From assembly GCA_964508765.1 (NCBI GenBank), contig CAZDVD010000001.1, positions 92,390-156,389 of the forward strand: DNA of 64,000 bases. The letters run 5' to 3'. The notes under the pieces are model-generated. The model did no database searches. It saw only the letters and a program-made list of their open reading frames with translations, and had not been told where the DNA came from. This document shows, one piece after another, positions 9,082-17,741 of the stretch. The stretch comes from JABMPR01 sp964508765. GTDB lineage: Bacteria > Fidelibacterota > UBA8477 > JABMPR01. How positions within the stretch are numbered: the first letter of the stretch is position 1; every line of letters begins with the position of its first letter. The position numbers and the translations under genes are program-made.

Positions 9082-9983
9082 GGAACAGACTGAAAGAGAT
9101 TGTCGTCATTTCAGGCAAGGGAGGCACGGGCAAAACGTCCATCGCGGCCTCGTTTGCCATACTCGGCGGTGAAGATGTGGTACTGGCAGATTGTGATGTT
9201 GACGCAGCAGATATGCACCTCCTCATGGCACCCGAGATACTCCTTGAAGAGGCTTTTTTCAGTGGTGCTATAGCTAAAATTGATCCTGCGCTTTGCACAG
9301 GCTGTGGTCTGTGTGATGAAGCTTGCCGTTTTGATGCCATAAATGAGCAGGATGGAAAATATGTAATTGATCCCCTCAACTGTGAGGGTTGTGGTTACTG
9401 CCCGCGAGTTTGTCCCGAAAACGCAATCAGCATGCTGGATGCTAATGTGGGCGATTGGTATAAATCAAAAACCCGCATGGGTACCCCTATGGTACATGCC
9501 AAACTGGGGGTTGGTGCAGATAATTCTGGAAAGCTGGTCAGCAAAGTAAAAGAAGAAGCCAAGCAGCTGGCTAAAACAGAGGAGAGACCGTTTTTGCTCG
9601 TAGATGGCCCTCCCGGTGTGGGATGCCCGGTAGTGGCCTCGTTGGCTGGAGCCGATTATGTGGTTATTGTGATAGAACCAACCGTTTCTGGTATCCATGA
9701 TCTAAAACGAGTCCAGGAGCTTATTGCCAAATTCAGAATTAACTCTGGATGTATCATTAACAAGTTTGACATCAACCATGAGGTAACTTCTGATATCAAA
9801 GCATTTATAGCGGATGCTGGTATTGATCATATTGCTGACATTCCCTATGATACAGCCTTCACAGAAGCCATGACTATCGGTAGAACAATAGTCGAACATA
9901 GTCCAGATGGGATTGGAAAATATTTAAGTGAAAGTTGGGTAAAAATTAAACAGCTGATTCAGCTGGAAAGTGAGAAAATATGA
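9078..9983 (+). CDS. Mrp/MinD-type P-loop ATPase with two 4Fe-4S ferredoxin motifs (second copy)
   Basis: A 301-residue paralogue of the preceding gene, fused to it by a 4-base ATGA overlap. The Walker A loop is SGKGGTGKTS (12-21); ferredoxin cysteines are Cys73/76/79/83 and Cys102/105/108/112; VDGPPGVGCP is the switch region. The two copies differ enough to look like an old duplication with subunits that probably form a heterodimer, which is how such pairs are usually found. The stop overlaps the start of the NifX-like gene by 4 bases, so the three are translated as a unit. Confidence 0.9.
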   Translation: MRNRLKEIVVISGKGGTGKTSIAASFAILGGEDVVLADCDVDAADMHLLMAPEILLEEAFFSGAIAKIDPALCTGCGLCDEACRFDAINEQDGKYVIDPLNCEGCGYCPRVCPENAISMLDANVGDWYKSKTRMGTPMVHAKLGVGADNSGKLVSKVKEEAKQLAKTEERPFLLVDGPPGVGCPVVASLAGADYVVIVIEPTVSGIHDLKRVQELIAKFRINSGCIINKFDINHEVTSDIKAFIADAGIDHIADIPYDTAFTEAMTIGRTIVEHSPDGIGKYLSESWVKIKQLIQLESEKI

Positions 9984-10324
9984 AAATTGTATTTACGACA
10001 AAAGGTAAAGAGATGGACTCAATGATGGATGCCCGTTTTGGGCGTGCTGGGTATCTGCTGATGTATGATGATGATACCCAGCAACATATTGTCTATGATA
10101 ACTCCGAGTCTGGAAACGCTGCACATGGCGCTGGACCATTGACAGCGCAGAAGGTATACGAATTAAAAGCTGATGTTATCATTACTGGAAATGGTCCAGG
10201 CGATAATGCTACAGCTACTTTACAGATGGCAAATATCAAGGTCTATGTTGGTGCTGGAAATATGAAGGTCAGTGAAGCATTACTGGCATTTCAGCAAGCA
10301 AAATTAACCGAAATTAAACTTTAG
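9980..10324 (+). CDS. NifX/NifB-C-terminal-like iron-molybdenum cofactor binding family protein
   Basis: A 114-residue protein of the dinitrogenase iron-molybdenum cofactor (NifX/NafY/VnfX) fold: MDARFGRAGYLLMYD at the start, AHGAGPLTAQKVYEL in the middle, VIITGNGPGDNA and KVYVGAGNMKVSEALLAF at the end. Stand-alone members of this family occur widely in non-fixing bacteria and archaea and bind metal-sulfur clusters. No nif structural genes are present here, so a role in nitrogen fixation is not supported. Translationally coupled to the Mrp-like pair through a 4-base overlap. Confidence 0.85.
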   Translation: MKIVFTTKGKEMDSMMDARFGRAGYLLMYDDDTQQHIVYDNSESGNAAHGAGPLTAQKVYELKADVIITGNGPGDNATATLQMANIKVYVGAGNMKVSEALLAFQQAKLTEIKL

Positions 10325-10334
10325 GAGAAATATC

Positions 10335-10709
10335 ATGCCAAGAGGTGATAGAACAGGTCCCCTGGGAAGGGGCAGTATGACAGGTCGGCAACTGGGACGC
10401 TGCACAGATAATGAAAATCGTGAGTTTGGATTAGGCTTTGGCGGAGGAGGACGTGGTCGAGGGTTTTTTAATGATTTTCGCGGATCAGGTGGCGGTCGCG
10501 GTTTTGGTCAGGGAAATGGAATGGGTTATGGCTATCGCGCTCGATTCCAGAGCCCGTGGGATGCAAATGATATCAGACCAGAAACTGGACAAGCATCAAA
10601 CCTGGAGCAACTTGATATAAATAAGCGACTGACCGAAGCGATTGATCAATTGTCCAAGCTTATCAAACAATCACCAGAAATTCGAGGGACCAATGCGGAA
10701 AAAGAATAG
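10335..10709 (+). CDS. DUF5320 family small glycine/arginine-rich protein
   Basis: A 124-residue protein that opens with MPRGDRTGPLGRGSMTGR, the hallmark of DUF5320, followed by a long Gly/Arg/Phe-rich low-complexity stretch (about 35-75) and a C-terminal amphipathic helix (LEQLDINKRLTEAIDQLSKLI). These proteins are regularly encoded beside NifX-like and Mrp-like genes; their function is unknown. The RBS is AGGAGA at 10323-10328, with ATG 10335. It lies 10 bases after the NifX-like gene and overlaps the zinc-ribbon gene. Confidence 0.8.
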   Translation: MPRGDRTGPLGRGSMTGRQLGRCTDNENREFGLGFGGGGRGRGFFNDFRGSGGGRGFGQGNGMGYGYRARFQSPWDANDIRPETGQASNLEQLDINKRLTEAIDQLSKLIKQSPEIRGTNAEKE

Positions 10710-10881
10710 TCAGAATATGGGATCTGGAGGGGGCTGCCATTGTCCCAAATGTGATTATCGCGCCGCCCATAAAAGAGGAGTTCCCTGTCAGGATGAGAAA
10801 TGCCCTGAATGTGGAGCAAAACTAATCCGTGAAGATTCCTATCATGATGACCTGCTAAAGAAGCAAAAGGCTAAGCGCTGA
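10693..10881 (+). CDS. Small zinc-ribbon-like protein
   Basis: A 62-residue protein with Cys15, Cys17, Cys20, Cys32, Cys37 and Cys40 in the order CHCPKC...PCQDEKCPEC, so a rubredoxin-like zinc or iron site. ATG 10693 is preferred over the in-frame ATG at 10642, because upstream codons give no conserved sequence and lie fully inside the DUF5320 gene. The overlap with that gene is 17 bases. It belongs to the same operon and may hold metal for the Mrp/NifX system (inference from position only). Confidence 0.65.
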   Translation: MRKKNSQNMGSGGGCHCPKCDYRAAHKRGVPCQDEKCPECGAKLIREDSYHDDLLKKQKAKR

Positions 10882-10934
10882 ATCTTTCGCTGGTTTTAAC
10901 ATGTTTGGAATCTCCATAGAAAGTGGAGGAGATT

Positions 10935-11246
10935 ATGTTGGATCTAATTGTCAGAGCGAATGATTTGGAGTGGCAGGAAGCCAGTGAAAGTTATATGCGT
11001 GGTACTCAGGTTAAGATTCTGCGAGAAGATGAAGGTGGCAAGACTATTCTGCTAAAAATTCCCGCTGGATTCCGTCAGGAAAGCCACTCCCATCTCAGAA
11101 CAGAACAGCACTATATCCTTCAAGGTGCCTACGAAATGAGAGGCACTCTCTGCCCCGAGGGGACTTATCAACTTATTCATAAAGATTCAACTCACGGTCC
11201 CATCACTTCCGAAGCTGGCGCTCAAATTCTGGTGATCTGGCATTAA
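10935..11246 (+). CDS. Small cupin-domain protein (ChrR-cupin-like)
   Basis: A 103-residue single-domain cupin: TILLKIPAGFRQESHSH, TEQHYILQGAYEM and GTYQLIHKDSTHGPITSEAG carry the expected His/Glu metal ligands of the two cupin motifs (HSHLRTEQH; later THGP). The start is the ATG at 10935, preceded by GGAGGAG; an in-frame GTG at 10923 overlaps this ribosome site and is less likely. It is 53 bases downstream of the zinc-ribbon gene and may be the last gene of the operon. Similar cupins act as metal-dependent sensors or dioxygenase-like enzymes; the specific role here is unknown. Confidence 0.78.
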   Translation: MLDLIVRANDLEWQEASESYMRGTQVKILREDEGGKTILLKIPAGFRQESHSHLRTEQHYILQGAYEMRGTLCPEGTYQLIHKDSTHGPITSEAGAQILVIWH

Positions 11247-11313
11247 GCTTCCCTGCATTTGCAAATCCAGGCACTCAATCAATGAGTTGTAGGGAAAATC
11301 AGAAAGTTTGGAT

Positions 11314-13191
11314 ATGATTCGTATGCACTTACGAATGCACTTACGAAATAAATTTATCATGGCCCCTATTAAGCTGGGCTACAGCAACGGTGATGGTCTG
11401 GTCAACTCAAAACACCTCCAATTCTATGAAGAGCGCAGCGCGTATATAGGTGCAGTGACCATTGAACCTTTTTACCTGGATAAAGGTTTGAGAGAAATCC
11501 CAAGCCAGCTGGGAATCGATGCAGATGATAAACTAGACGGTCTCAACCAACTCGTGCAACAGATACATCAAAATGGAGCTCAGGTTATTGCTCATTTAAA
11601 TCATCCTGGAAGGATGGCAAATCCAAATATACCTGGTAATTATTTCGTCTCTGCAACAGACCAAGCCTGTGCGAATGGGGGCGCCCAACCTATTCTCATG
11701 GATCTTGATCAAATACAATTTGTTATTAACCTTTATGTTGATTCGGCTCTACGGGCAGAAAAGTCGGGATTTGATATCATTGAACTCCAGATGGGTCATG
11801 GTTATCTGCTGTCCCAGTATTTATCCCCAGAAGTAAACGTGCGTAGCGATGTATTTGGCGGTTCTTTGGAAAATCGAATTCGTTTCCCTCTGCAGGTCTT
11901 ACAAGCTGTCCAAGCGGCTGTAAAGCTCCCCATCATTGTCCGGGTAAGTGCTGAGGAGATGACACCTGGTGGAATTCAAATTGGAGAGACCCTCACTTTA
12001 TGCCAAAAACTTGAAGCAGAAGGGGTCGCCGCCATCCACGTTTCGGCCGGATCAGTGTGTACCACCCCAGCCTGGTTTTTCCAACATATGTTTATACCAA
12101 AGGGCAAAACCTGGCAGTTGGCTACCGTTGTTCAATCTAAAATAAAAATTCCGGTGATATTTGTGGGGCAGATCAATGCTCCTCAGGATGTAGACCATCT
12201 AGAACAGATACTTGGAGCCCAATACATAGCGGTTGGCCGTTCTCTGATTGCAGACCCTCAATTTGTTGCTAAGATAACAGGTGAGCAAGCGGGTAATATC
12301 AGACCCTGTCTCGCCTGCTCGGAAGGTTGCCTGGGCGGAGTAAAATCTGGACAGGGGCTTCAGTGTGTAGTAAATCCAACCGTCGGGAAGCCACCCATTC
12401 AGTCAAAACCAGTCAATAAGCCAAAACATTTTGCCATCATCGGGGGTGGTTTGGCTGGCATGGAAGCAGCCATAAATTTATACGATCGTGGGTTTACCGC
12501 TGATATATATGAGAGAAATCGCCTGGGCGGCCAATTTAATCTGGCAAGCTTACCACCAGGGAAATCATCTTTAGCCAGAATCGTAGAGTATTACCAACAA
12601 AAAATTTCCCGACGAGACATTAAGATATATCATATGGAAGCCACTGCTGAGCATATGCTCACTCAAAATTACGATGAGATTCTGATTGCAACAGGCTCAC
12701 AACCAATGATCCCACCCATTAATGGATTAACTGAATATTATTGGACCGAATTTCTTAATGATGATCAGTTGCCGAAACAAGAAACCATATTGATTATTGG
12801 GGGTGGCCTGATTGGTCTCGAAGTCGCCAGTAAATTGGTTGATAAACACAATAAGGTAATCGTCGTCGACCTACTACCCGAACTTGCTAAAGATATGGAA
12901 ATGATTGAGCGTGCTTTAACATTCAAAAAGCTCAATCAACACGAGGTGCAATTCTTCCTGGAAACTCGCGTGGAAAAAATTGACGCTGATCGCGTATATT
13001 TATCGGGGAAACACACGGAAATACTCAGCGGCATTAACAAAGTTGTTATAGCTACAGGCATGAAAAGTGAAACTCGTCTTTACGAGGAGCTCAAAGACAA
13101 AATCCCTTGTTCTTTAATCGGAGATGCCAAGAGGGTTGGTAAGGCTCAAGATGCCATTCGAAATGCTTATGAGTTCGCACAATCAATATGA
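11314..13191 (+). CDS. NADH:flavin oxidoreductase / 2,4-dienoyl-CoA reductase-like FMN-FeS-FAD enzyme
   Basis: About 625 residues in the classic three-part order: an Old-Yellow-Enzyme TIM barrel that binds FMN (residues ~10-330, with HLNHPGRMANP and GGSLENRIRFPL), a 4Fe-4S motif (CLACSEGCLGGV followed by CVVNP), and a C-terminal FAD/NAD(P)H module with two glycine-rich loops (IIGGGLAGMEAA; IIGGGLIGLEVA). Family members reduce activated double bonds, e.g. enoate or 2,4-dienoyl-CoA reductase and trimethylamine dehydrogenase relatives. The substrate is not evident. The start is ambiguous: TTG 11308, ATG 11314, ATG 11323 and ATG 11332 are all in frame, and a 12-base direct repeat (ATGCACTTACGA) duplicates the last two. 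Confidence 0.88.
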   Translation: MIRMHLRMHLRNKFIMAPIKLGYSNGDGLVNSKHLQFYEERSAYIGAVTIEPFYLDKGLREIPSQLGIDADDKLDGLNQLVQQIHQNGAQVIAHLNHPGRMANPNIPGNYFVSATDQACANGGAQPILMDLDQIQFVINLYVDSALRAEKSGFDIIELQMGHGYLLSQYLSPEVNVRSDVFGGSLENRIRFPLQVLQAVQAAVKLPIIVRVSAEEMTPGGIQIGETLTLCQKLEAEGVAAIHVSAGSVCTTPAWFFQHMFIPKGKTWQLATVVQSKIKIPVIFVGQINAPQDVDHLEQILGAQYIAVGRSLIADPQFVAKITGEQAGNIRPCLACSEGCLGGVKSGQGLQCVVNPTVGKPPIQSKPVNKPKHFAIIGGGLAGMEAAINLYDRGFTADIYERNRLGGQFNLASLPPGKSSLARIVEYYQQKISRRDIKIYHMEATAEHMLTQNYDEILIATGSQPMIPPINGLTEYYWTEFLNDDQLPKQETILIIGGGLIGLEVASKLVDKHNKVIVVDLLPELAKDMEMIERALTFKKLNQHEVQFFLETRVEKIDADRVYLSGKHTEILSGINKVVIATGMKSETRLYEELKDKIPCSLIGDAKRVGKAQDAIRNAYEFAQSI

Positions 13192-13273
13192 GTGTTTGTT
13201 TGAAGAAGAAACCTAATACTCAAGATATAAATTAATTAAAAGTTCATACACTCTTTGCAGGTGTGTTGAGTCC

Positions 13274-14245
13274 CTACTGGGGATCTTTTATTTGCAAGCT
13301 CAAGTTTCGTAGATAATATCTATTCCCATTGTATTCTGTAATAATGAGGCGTTTTTCTTTTACCAATTGATTTATTTTTTCAAAATTACCATCAGCCTTT
13401 TTTACAAATTCTTTTACCGCATCCGCTCTCATTGGATGAACAGATGTGATACTTAAAATATCCTTTTCCACATTCCCTGTAAAAGCAAATTGATTCCCCT
13501 CATAACCAATGAGATATTCCACCTGTGGCAGATATTTACTAAATATTTGAAAAGCCCTGTTTATTTCAGGAAGATCAGGTGGAAGGACCCATTTTTCCGC
13601 AGGTGGTCGGGTTGGAATGCCGATGTATGAAACATCAGCATTGATTTTTTGAATAAATTGAGCTACCTCTGCAATGTTTTCCACGCTATCATTTATATCT
13701 TGTACTAACATTGTTTCTGTAACCAGCTTACCCTGGAAATTTTTTGAGAAGGAAACAATACCATTCAAAATTGCATTTAAATTCAGTTGTTTATGAGGTC
13801 GATCAATTTTTCGCCAAATGTCTTCATTTATTGCATCTATTTTTACTGAAACCCAATTGGCTTTGGAAAGATTTTCCTGAACCTCAGGTAAGTGGATGAG
13901 CGACGAATTAGTAATAACTGCTGTTTTAATCTTTAAAATTGCCAAACGATCTAACAGTATGCCCAGGTTAATATCGAGAGTAGGTTCACCATCTGGAACG
14001 ATAGTCAAATAATCAATAGTTTCACCGGCCAATAAAGCGTTTTTGATTTTTTGCTTAACTTCAACAATTATCTCATCTGGATCATAAAACTTCTGCCTGT
14101 TAGTAGTCATTTTTAGCGTACGGCCAATCTGGCAATAAACACATGAATAAGTACAAATCTTGGGCGGAATATTATTAATCCCAATACTTCTACCTAAGCG
14201 TCTTGAGGGGACGGGTCCGAAGGCTATCATAGTTTTTTTAGTCAT
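13274..14245 (-). CDS. Radical SAM protein with CxxxCxxC cluster motif
   Basis: A 323-residue radical SAM enzyme. The N-terminus FGPVPSRRLGRSIGIN is followed by CTYSCVYCQIG, which supplies the three cluster cysteines, and YLTIVPDGEPTLD is the SAM-binding GEP region. The C-terminal ~60 residues resemble a winged-helix domain. The family is uncharacterised (often annotated as wybutosine-synthesis-like, which is not established). It is translated together with the CGGC protein upstream (8-base overlap); such pairs recur in anaerobes. Substrate unknown. Confidence 0.85.
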   Translation of the reverse strand: MTKKTMIAFGPVPSRRLGRSIGINNIPPKICTYSCVYCQIGRTLKMTTNRQKFYDPDEIIVEVKQKIKNALLAGETIDYLTIVPDGEPTLDINLGILLDRLAILKIKTAVITNSSLIHLPEVQENLSKANWVSVKIDAINEDIWRKIDRPHKQLNLNAILNGIVSFSKNFQGKLVTETMLVQDINDSVENIAEVAQFIQKINADVSYIGIPTRPPAEKWVLPPDLPEINRAFQIFSKYLPQVEYLIGYEGNQFAFTGNVEKDILSITSVHPMRADAVKEFVKKADGNFEKINQLVKEKRLIITEYNGNRYYLRNLSLQIKDPQ

Positions 14246-14675
14246 ACATTTTTCTAGTTAATTCATTTGCTATTGTTGGTTTTATTTTATCCTGCCAATC
14301 CGCAGTATTCCAGGTTTTTAACGCTTTGTGGGTAATATAATATTTTTGTGGAATTGGATGAGTACCGATTATCACTGGAGTTTTATATTTTAACTCAATA
14401 AATTTCTTGAAATCTGAGATATAGGGACAGGGGGGATATCCTACCACAAATCCTGTGGCGAAATGGATAGTCTCAGCGCCATTTTTGATCATTTCTTCGG
14501 GAGCATATTCAATATTTCCACCTGGACACCCTCCACAAGTTGTATATCCAACAACCTCCAGGGGATCGTTTGGGCTGTAGATGTCAAACGCACCTTCTCT
14601 ATTTTGCATGGCCCTGAAACATTTTCCTCCAGCACAACTTTTATAGCGCTCGCAAATAATAATACCCACTCTCAT
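14238..14675 (-). CDS. CGGC-domain protein
   Basis: A 145-residue protein with conserved cysteines in CERYKSCAGGKCF near the N-terminus, the family-defining CGGC in TTCGGCPGG, and a further Cys in YPPCPY. This pattern is the CGGC domain, proposed to bind metal. Its stop overlaps the start of the radical SAM gene by 8 bases, pointing to joint function. No membrane segment or signal peptide. Confidence 0.85.
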   Translation of the reverse strand: MRVGIIICERYKSCAGGKCFRAMQNREGAFDIYSPNDPLEVVGYTTCGGCPGGNIEYAPEEMIKNGAETIHFATGFVVGYPPCPYISDFKKFIELKYKTPVIIGTHPIPQKYYITHKALKTWNTADWQDKIKPTIANELTRKMYD

Positions 14676-15314
14676 TCTCTTCCCCTTAACTGGTTTATAA
14701 AACCATTCAAATTATTATTGTTGAAAGTTAGAAAAAATTCTTGGGTATTCAATTTATAATAATGACCACGGTGTAGGCGATTTGTCGCACGGAGTATTTA
14801 AGCGTCACTTTAAATCAATTTAAATAGATTATGTTCTATGGATATTCAAACTGGTGTGCTGTTTTGTGTTCTTCAAATTTTAAGCACATCCCCATGTACT
14901 TGATTTTTTAAAGTATCGTTAAAAGCACAGTTTTATGTATAATGGATTCCCCCAGGCACTTGCCCTTGGCATGTTTCTAAACTCAGGGTCTTCTACGAAG
15001 GCGGATAAATATGTTTCAGCTGTGCTTTGAATAAAGTACGGACGAGAAGGCACTTCGATAGTAAAGCCCTGCAAACACTTCACGCTAATTATCCGCTGAC
15101 ATTCGTTTCAGAAATACGACAGGATCAGTTTATTGCTTTCCTCGTCATGCGCTTCTCGGTGATATGTTCCACCTATTAATAGTTATTTTCATAAATAGTT
15201 GTTATTGCTAATGATAAGTCTGGTCTATGTGACACACATCAATTAATTTACTTTGGCAATTATGTATATTGGAACAATTATCACATTGTGATAAAAAATT
15301 AAGGAGGAAAAATC
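14676..15314. other. Gene-poor stretch with a possible decayed minus-strand gene
   Basis: About 640 bases without a convincing gene. The minus strand is open from 15107 to a stop at 14919 (62 codons). It reads NECQRIISVKCLQGFTIEV at its start, vaguely like the opening of DUF2442 proteins, but it has no start codon in a sensible place and loses the resemblance after 20 residues. It is probably debris. The right end carries the promoter region of the next gene, including a 17-base palindrome at 15278. Confidence 0.35.
15278..15294. promoter_or_regulatory. 17-base palindrome upstream of a small secreted-protein gene
   Basis: TTATCACA-T-TGTGATAA, perfect 8-base arms around one base, lies 6 bases before the AAGGAGG ribosome site of the gene at 15315. 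A weaker ATGTG-ACA-CACAT repeat lies about 50 bases upstream. The half-site TGTGA is the one used by CRP/FNR-family regulators, though the spacing here differs. The position downstream of any likely start of transcription suggests repression. Confidence 0.45.
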
Positions 15315-15686
15315 ATGCAATTACCCAAGACCGTACAAATACTATCAGTAATGGTTTTATTGCCTGTTGTGTTGCTGGCAACTTCAATCCGTATTGCTCC
15401 AAATGTTCTCAACATCGGGAGTAGCGGCACCGTCGTGACTATCCACACAAGCTTGCCATTTTCAAGCGTCGTAGCTACCTCAGTGACTTTGAATGACCTG
15501 GAAATCCAATCATGGAAAGCTGATGCTCGTGGTAATTTCGTGGCAAAATTCTCCATGTCCTCCGTGAAAGCGCTTGTGACCTCAGGAGCTCTGCGTCTGG
15601 GACAGGTAACCCTTACTCTTGAAGGGATGACTCAGGGAGGTGATGATTTTTCAGCCTCATCAACTATCATGGTGGTCAGCCGCTAG
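15315..15686 (+). CDS. Small exported protein of unknown function
   Basis: A 123-residue protein with an N-terminal hydrophobic segment (ILSVMVLLPVVLLA) followed by about 100 residues of beta-rich sequence with alternating hydrophobic residues (IRIAPNVLNIGSSGTVVTIHT), like a single Ig/IPT-type domain. A strong AAGGAGG ribosome site precedes ATG 15315. It sits 41 bases before a larger secreted Ig-like protein and is probably co-transcribed with it. No catalytic motif. Confidence 0.75.
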   Translation: MQLPKTVQILSVMVLLPVVLLATSIRIAPNVLNIGSSGTVVTIHTSLPFSSVVATSVTLNDLEIQSWKADARGNFVAKFSMSSVKALVTSGALRLGQVTLTLEGMTQGGDDFSASSTIMVVSR

Positions 15687-15727
15687 AAATAACACTCAAA
15701 AGTAATTTTGAAGTAAGGAGCTTTATT

Positions 15728-17179
15728 ATGCAAAAATGGAAGAAAATTCCTCTCTTATTTACACTCGGTGTGCTTATCCCTTTTGCAGGTTTTTCTCAGG
15801 AATCACCCAGAATTGAAATCAATCCCGGTGACATCAACATTTTGTTGACTGATTCAATACAGTTTTCTGTGAGTTACTATGATACAAATGGTGTCGAATT
15901 CGATACTACTGCAAACTGGACACTTCATCCCCAGAACAAAGGTATCCTTGATGAGTCAGGTTGGTTTTACCCCTCTTCTCCCGGGGAGTGTCTGTTGACT
16001 GCTGAGTTGGATACCCTTTCAGATCAGATCATGATTACCATCCTTTCACCAGGAGAAGATCCTCCGGATGATGGGAATGAGTACCTCTTCGTTTCGCCAG
16101 TGGATACACTTCTAGCAGTAGGTGATCAGATTCAATTCGAAGCCTTTTATGGAGATACACTTGTTCCCGAGGATAGTGTCATTACCTGGACCCTATTGGG
16201 AATGCCACTTGGGTCATTGTCAGTTGATGGGCTTCTACAGGTTGAATCACCTGGCTTTGCCCTCATTGAGGCACTCTATGGGGATCGCAGTGGAGCGAGT
16301 TTTGTTATTGCCGCTGACAGCAGCCTGGATACCACAGGGATCAATCACATTCAAATCACCAGAGATTCACCCAACCCCAACGGGTATACAGTGATGCGAG
16401 AGCTGGAAGAGGGAGAGTACTGGGTAATCAGTGGTCTTCCCCACCCCATGAATATCCTGAATGGTAGCAGTGTTTATTTTCCTGTGGGATGTTTGTCTGA
16501 AGATATCCGCATTCATGTTGCCTTACCTGGCTTTTTTCAGGTTGGCGCCGATACGGTAGAATATAGCCATAACCATGTAGTGGCCGGTGTACAGTTCAAG
16601 GTGATGACAGATGACACGACGGTAGTGGAGCCCTACTACTTCAATACTCCACTCATCGCCGGAATGATCTATAAGCGCGGATTATTGGATCATCTTGGTC
16701 TGATTCCTGAAGATCTGGGTCTCTATTTTGGTGTAACCGAGGGTGATTCTCTCACCTTTGATGCCACAGGCATAACTCACACGATTGTGGATGAATACAA
16801 TAACAGAATATATTCTGCCGTTGCTCATTTTAGTCAGCTAGTTGTAGCTGGAAATGTGACCACAACACTTGCTGTAGATGAGGAAAGTGTAGCTGGTCCT
16901 GAAACATTTACCCTGTACCAGAACTATCCAAACCCCTTTAATCCAAGTACCAGCATCAATTATAGTCTGATTAAAGCATCTAACGTAAATCTAACTATTT
17001 TTGATATCGCAGGTAGAGAGCTTGCTACATTCAGCCAGGGTTATCAGGCTGCTGGACAATATCAAATTGTCTGGAATGGGAAAAATAGTCAGGGAAATCT
17101 GGTTAGCACAGGTGTGTATTTCTGTCGCCTGAAGACTCCAACACAAACTCAAACGGTGAAGATGGTTCTTCTGCGTTAA
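15728..17179 (+). CDS. Secreted Ig-like protein with type IX-style C-terminal sorting domain
   Basis: A 483-residue protein with a signal peptide (VLIPFAGFSQ), two Big/Ig-like beta modules (about 28-105 and 115-195), a beta-rich middle region (about 205-385), and a C-terminal sorting domain of about 85 residues starting at NYPNPFNPSTSINYS and ending KMVLLR. The sorting domain predicts passage through a type IX secretion system and attachment to the cell surface. It is paired with the small exported protein 41 bases upstream. Likely a structural or binding protein; nothing enzymatic seen. Confidence 0.85.
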   Translation: MQKWKKIPLLFTLGVLIPFAGFSQESPRIEINPGDINILLTDSIQFSVSYYDTNGVEFDTTANWTLHPQNKGILDESGWFYPSSPGECLLTAELDTLSDQIMITILSPGEDPPDDGNEYLFVSPVDTLLAVGDQIQFEAFYGDTLVPEDSVITWTLLGMPLGSLSVDGLLQVESPGFALIEALYGDRSGASFVIAADSSLDTTGINHIQITRDSPNPNGYTVMRELEEGEYWVISGLPHPMNILNGSSVYFPVGCLSEDIRIHVALPGFFQVGADTVEYSHNHVVAGVQFKVMTDDTTVVEPYYFNTPLIAGMIYKRGLLDHLGLIPEDLGLYFGVTEGDSLTFDATGITHTIVDEYNNRIYSAVAHFSQLVVAGNVTTTLAVDEESVAGPETFTLYQNYPNPFNPSTSINYSLIKASNVNLTIFDIAGRELATFSQGYQAAGQYQIVWNGKNSQGNLVSTGVYFCRLKTPTQTQTVKMVLLR

Positions 17180-17204
17180 GCAATCTTCACATCACTTATC
17201 ATCA

Positions 17205-17254
17205 GAGCCCCGTTCAATTTCTCCGGCCACATGGAGACGGTGATCGGGGCTTTG
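17205..17254 (+). terminator. Probable hairpin after the secreted-protein pair
   Basis: GAGCCCCG (17205-17212) pairs with CGGGGCT (17245-17251), with a shorter CTCC/GGAG hairpin inside the loop; only a short T run follows. It sits 25 bases after the stop at 17179. Weak as an intrinsic terminator. Confidence 0.4.
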
Positions 17255-17366
17255 AATTTAATTAGCCCTGAGCTAGGCAAATGATCATGGGCCCACTCCA
17301 CTTATTTCTTCTGTAAAAGATTACTGATTTCCAACTATCTTCATCCATGCCTGAGAAACAAACCCT

Positions 17367-17741
17367 ATGATGAGAGACTATGTTGTCCCTTTTAATGTTT
17401 TAGCCAAGCCTTCTGGACCAGCCTGTAATTTGGACTGTGATTACTGCTTCTATCTGGAGAAAGAGTCTCTATTTCCTAAAGCATCTACCTTCAAAATGGT
17501 GCCTGATGTTCTGAAATCATTTATTAAGCAATATATTGAATCCCAGCCCACCAACTCTGTGCATTTCACTTGGCAGGGAGGCGAGCCAACCTTGCTTGGT
17601 GTCCCCTATTTTGAAGAGATTATCCGCTTGCAGGAAAAACTTGCAGGAGATAAACAGATCACCAATGCCATTCAGACCAATGGAGTCCTACTGGACGAAA
17701 AATGGGGTCAATTCTTACGTAAAAACAGTTTCCTTGACTGA
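17367..17741 (+). pseudogene. Truncated anaerobic sulfatase-maturating enzyme (radical SAM), N-terminal third only
   Basis: The 124-residue product has the full N-terminal signature of anSME enzymes: FNVLAKPSGPACNLDCDYCFYLEK with the CxxxCxxC cluster motif, WQGGEPTLLG for SAM binding, and AIQTNGVLLDEKWGQFL. Family members are about 400 residues and need two further 4Fe-4S clusters in the C-terminal part to convert the sulfatase Ser/Cys to formylglycine. Here homology ends at a TGA at 17739-17741, and no continuation is seen in any frame of the following 300 bases. The rest was therefore deleted rather than frameshifted. No sulfatase gene is in the window. Confidence 0.82.

Noticed and set aside
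9980..10324. Nitrogen fixation gene
   Set aside because: NifX-like fold only; no nitrogenase, NifB or NifEN genes are present, and such stand-alone proteins are common in non-fixing organisms.
15278..15294. Palindrome as a transcription terminator
   Set aside because: No T run, and it precedes a ribosome site by only a few bases; an operator is the better reading.
14676..15314. tRNA or small RNA in the gene-poor gap
   Set aside because: I could not find a cloverleaf or a TTCGANNC-type T-loop with matching stems.
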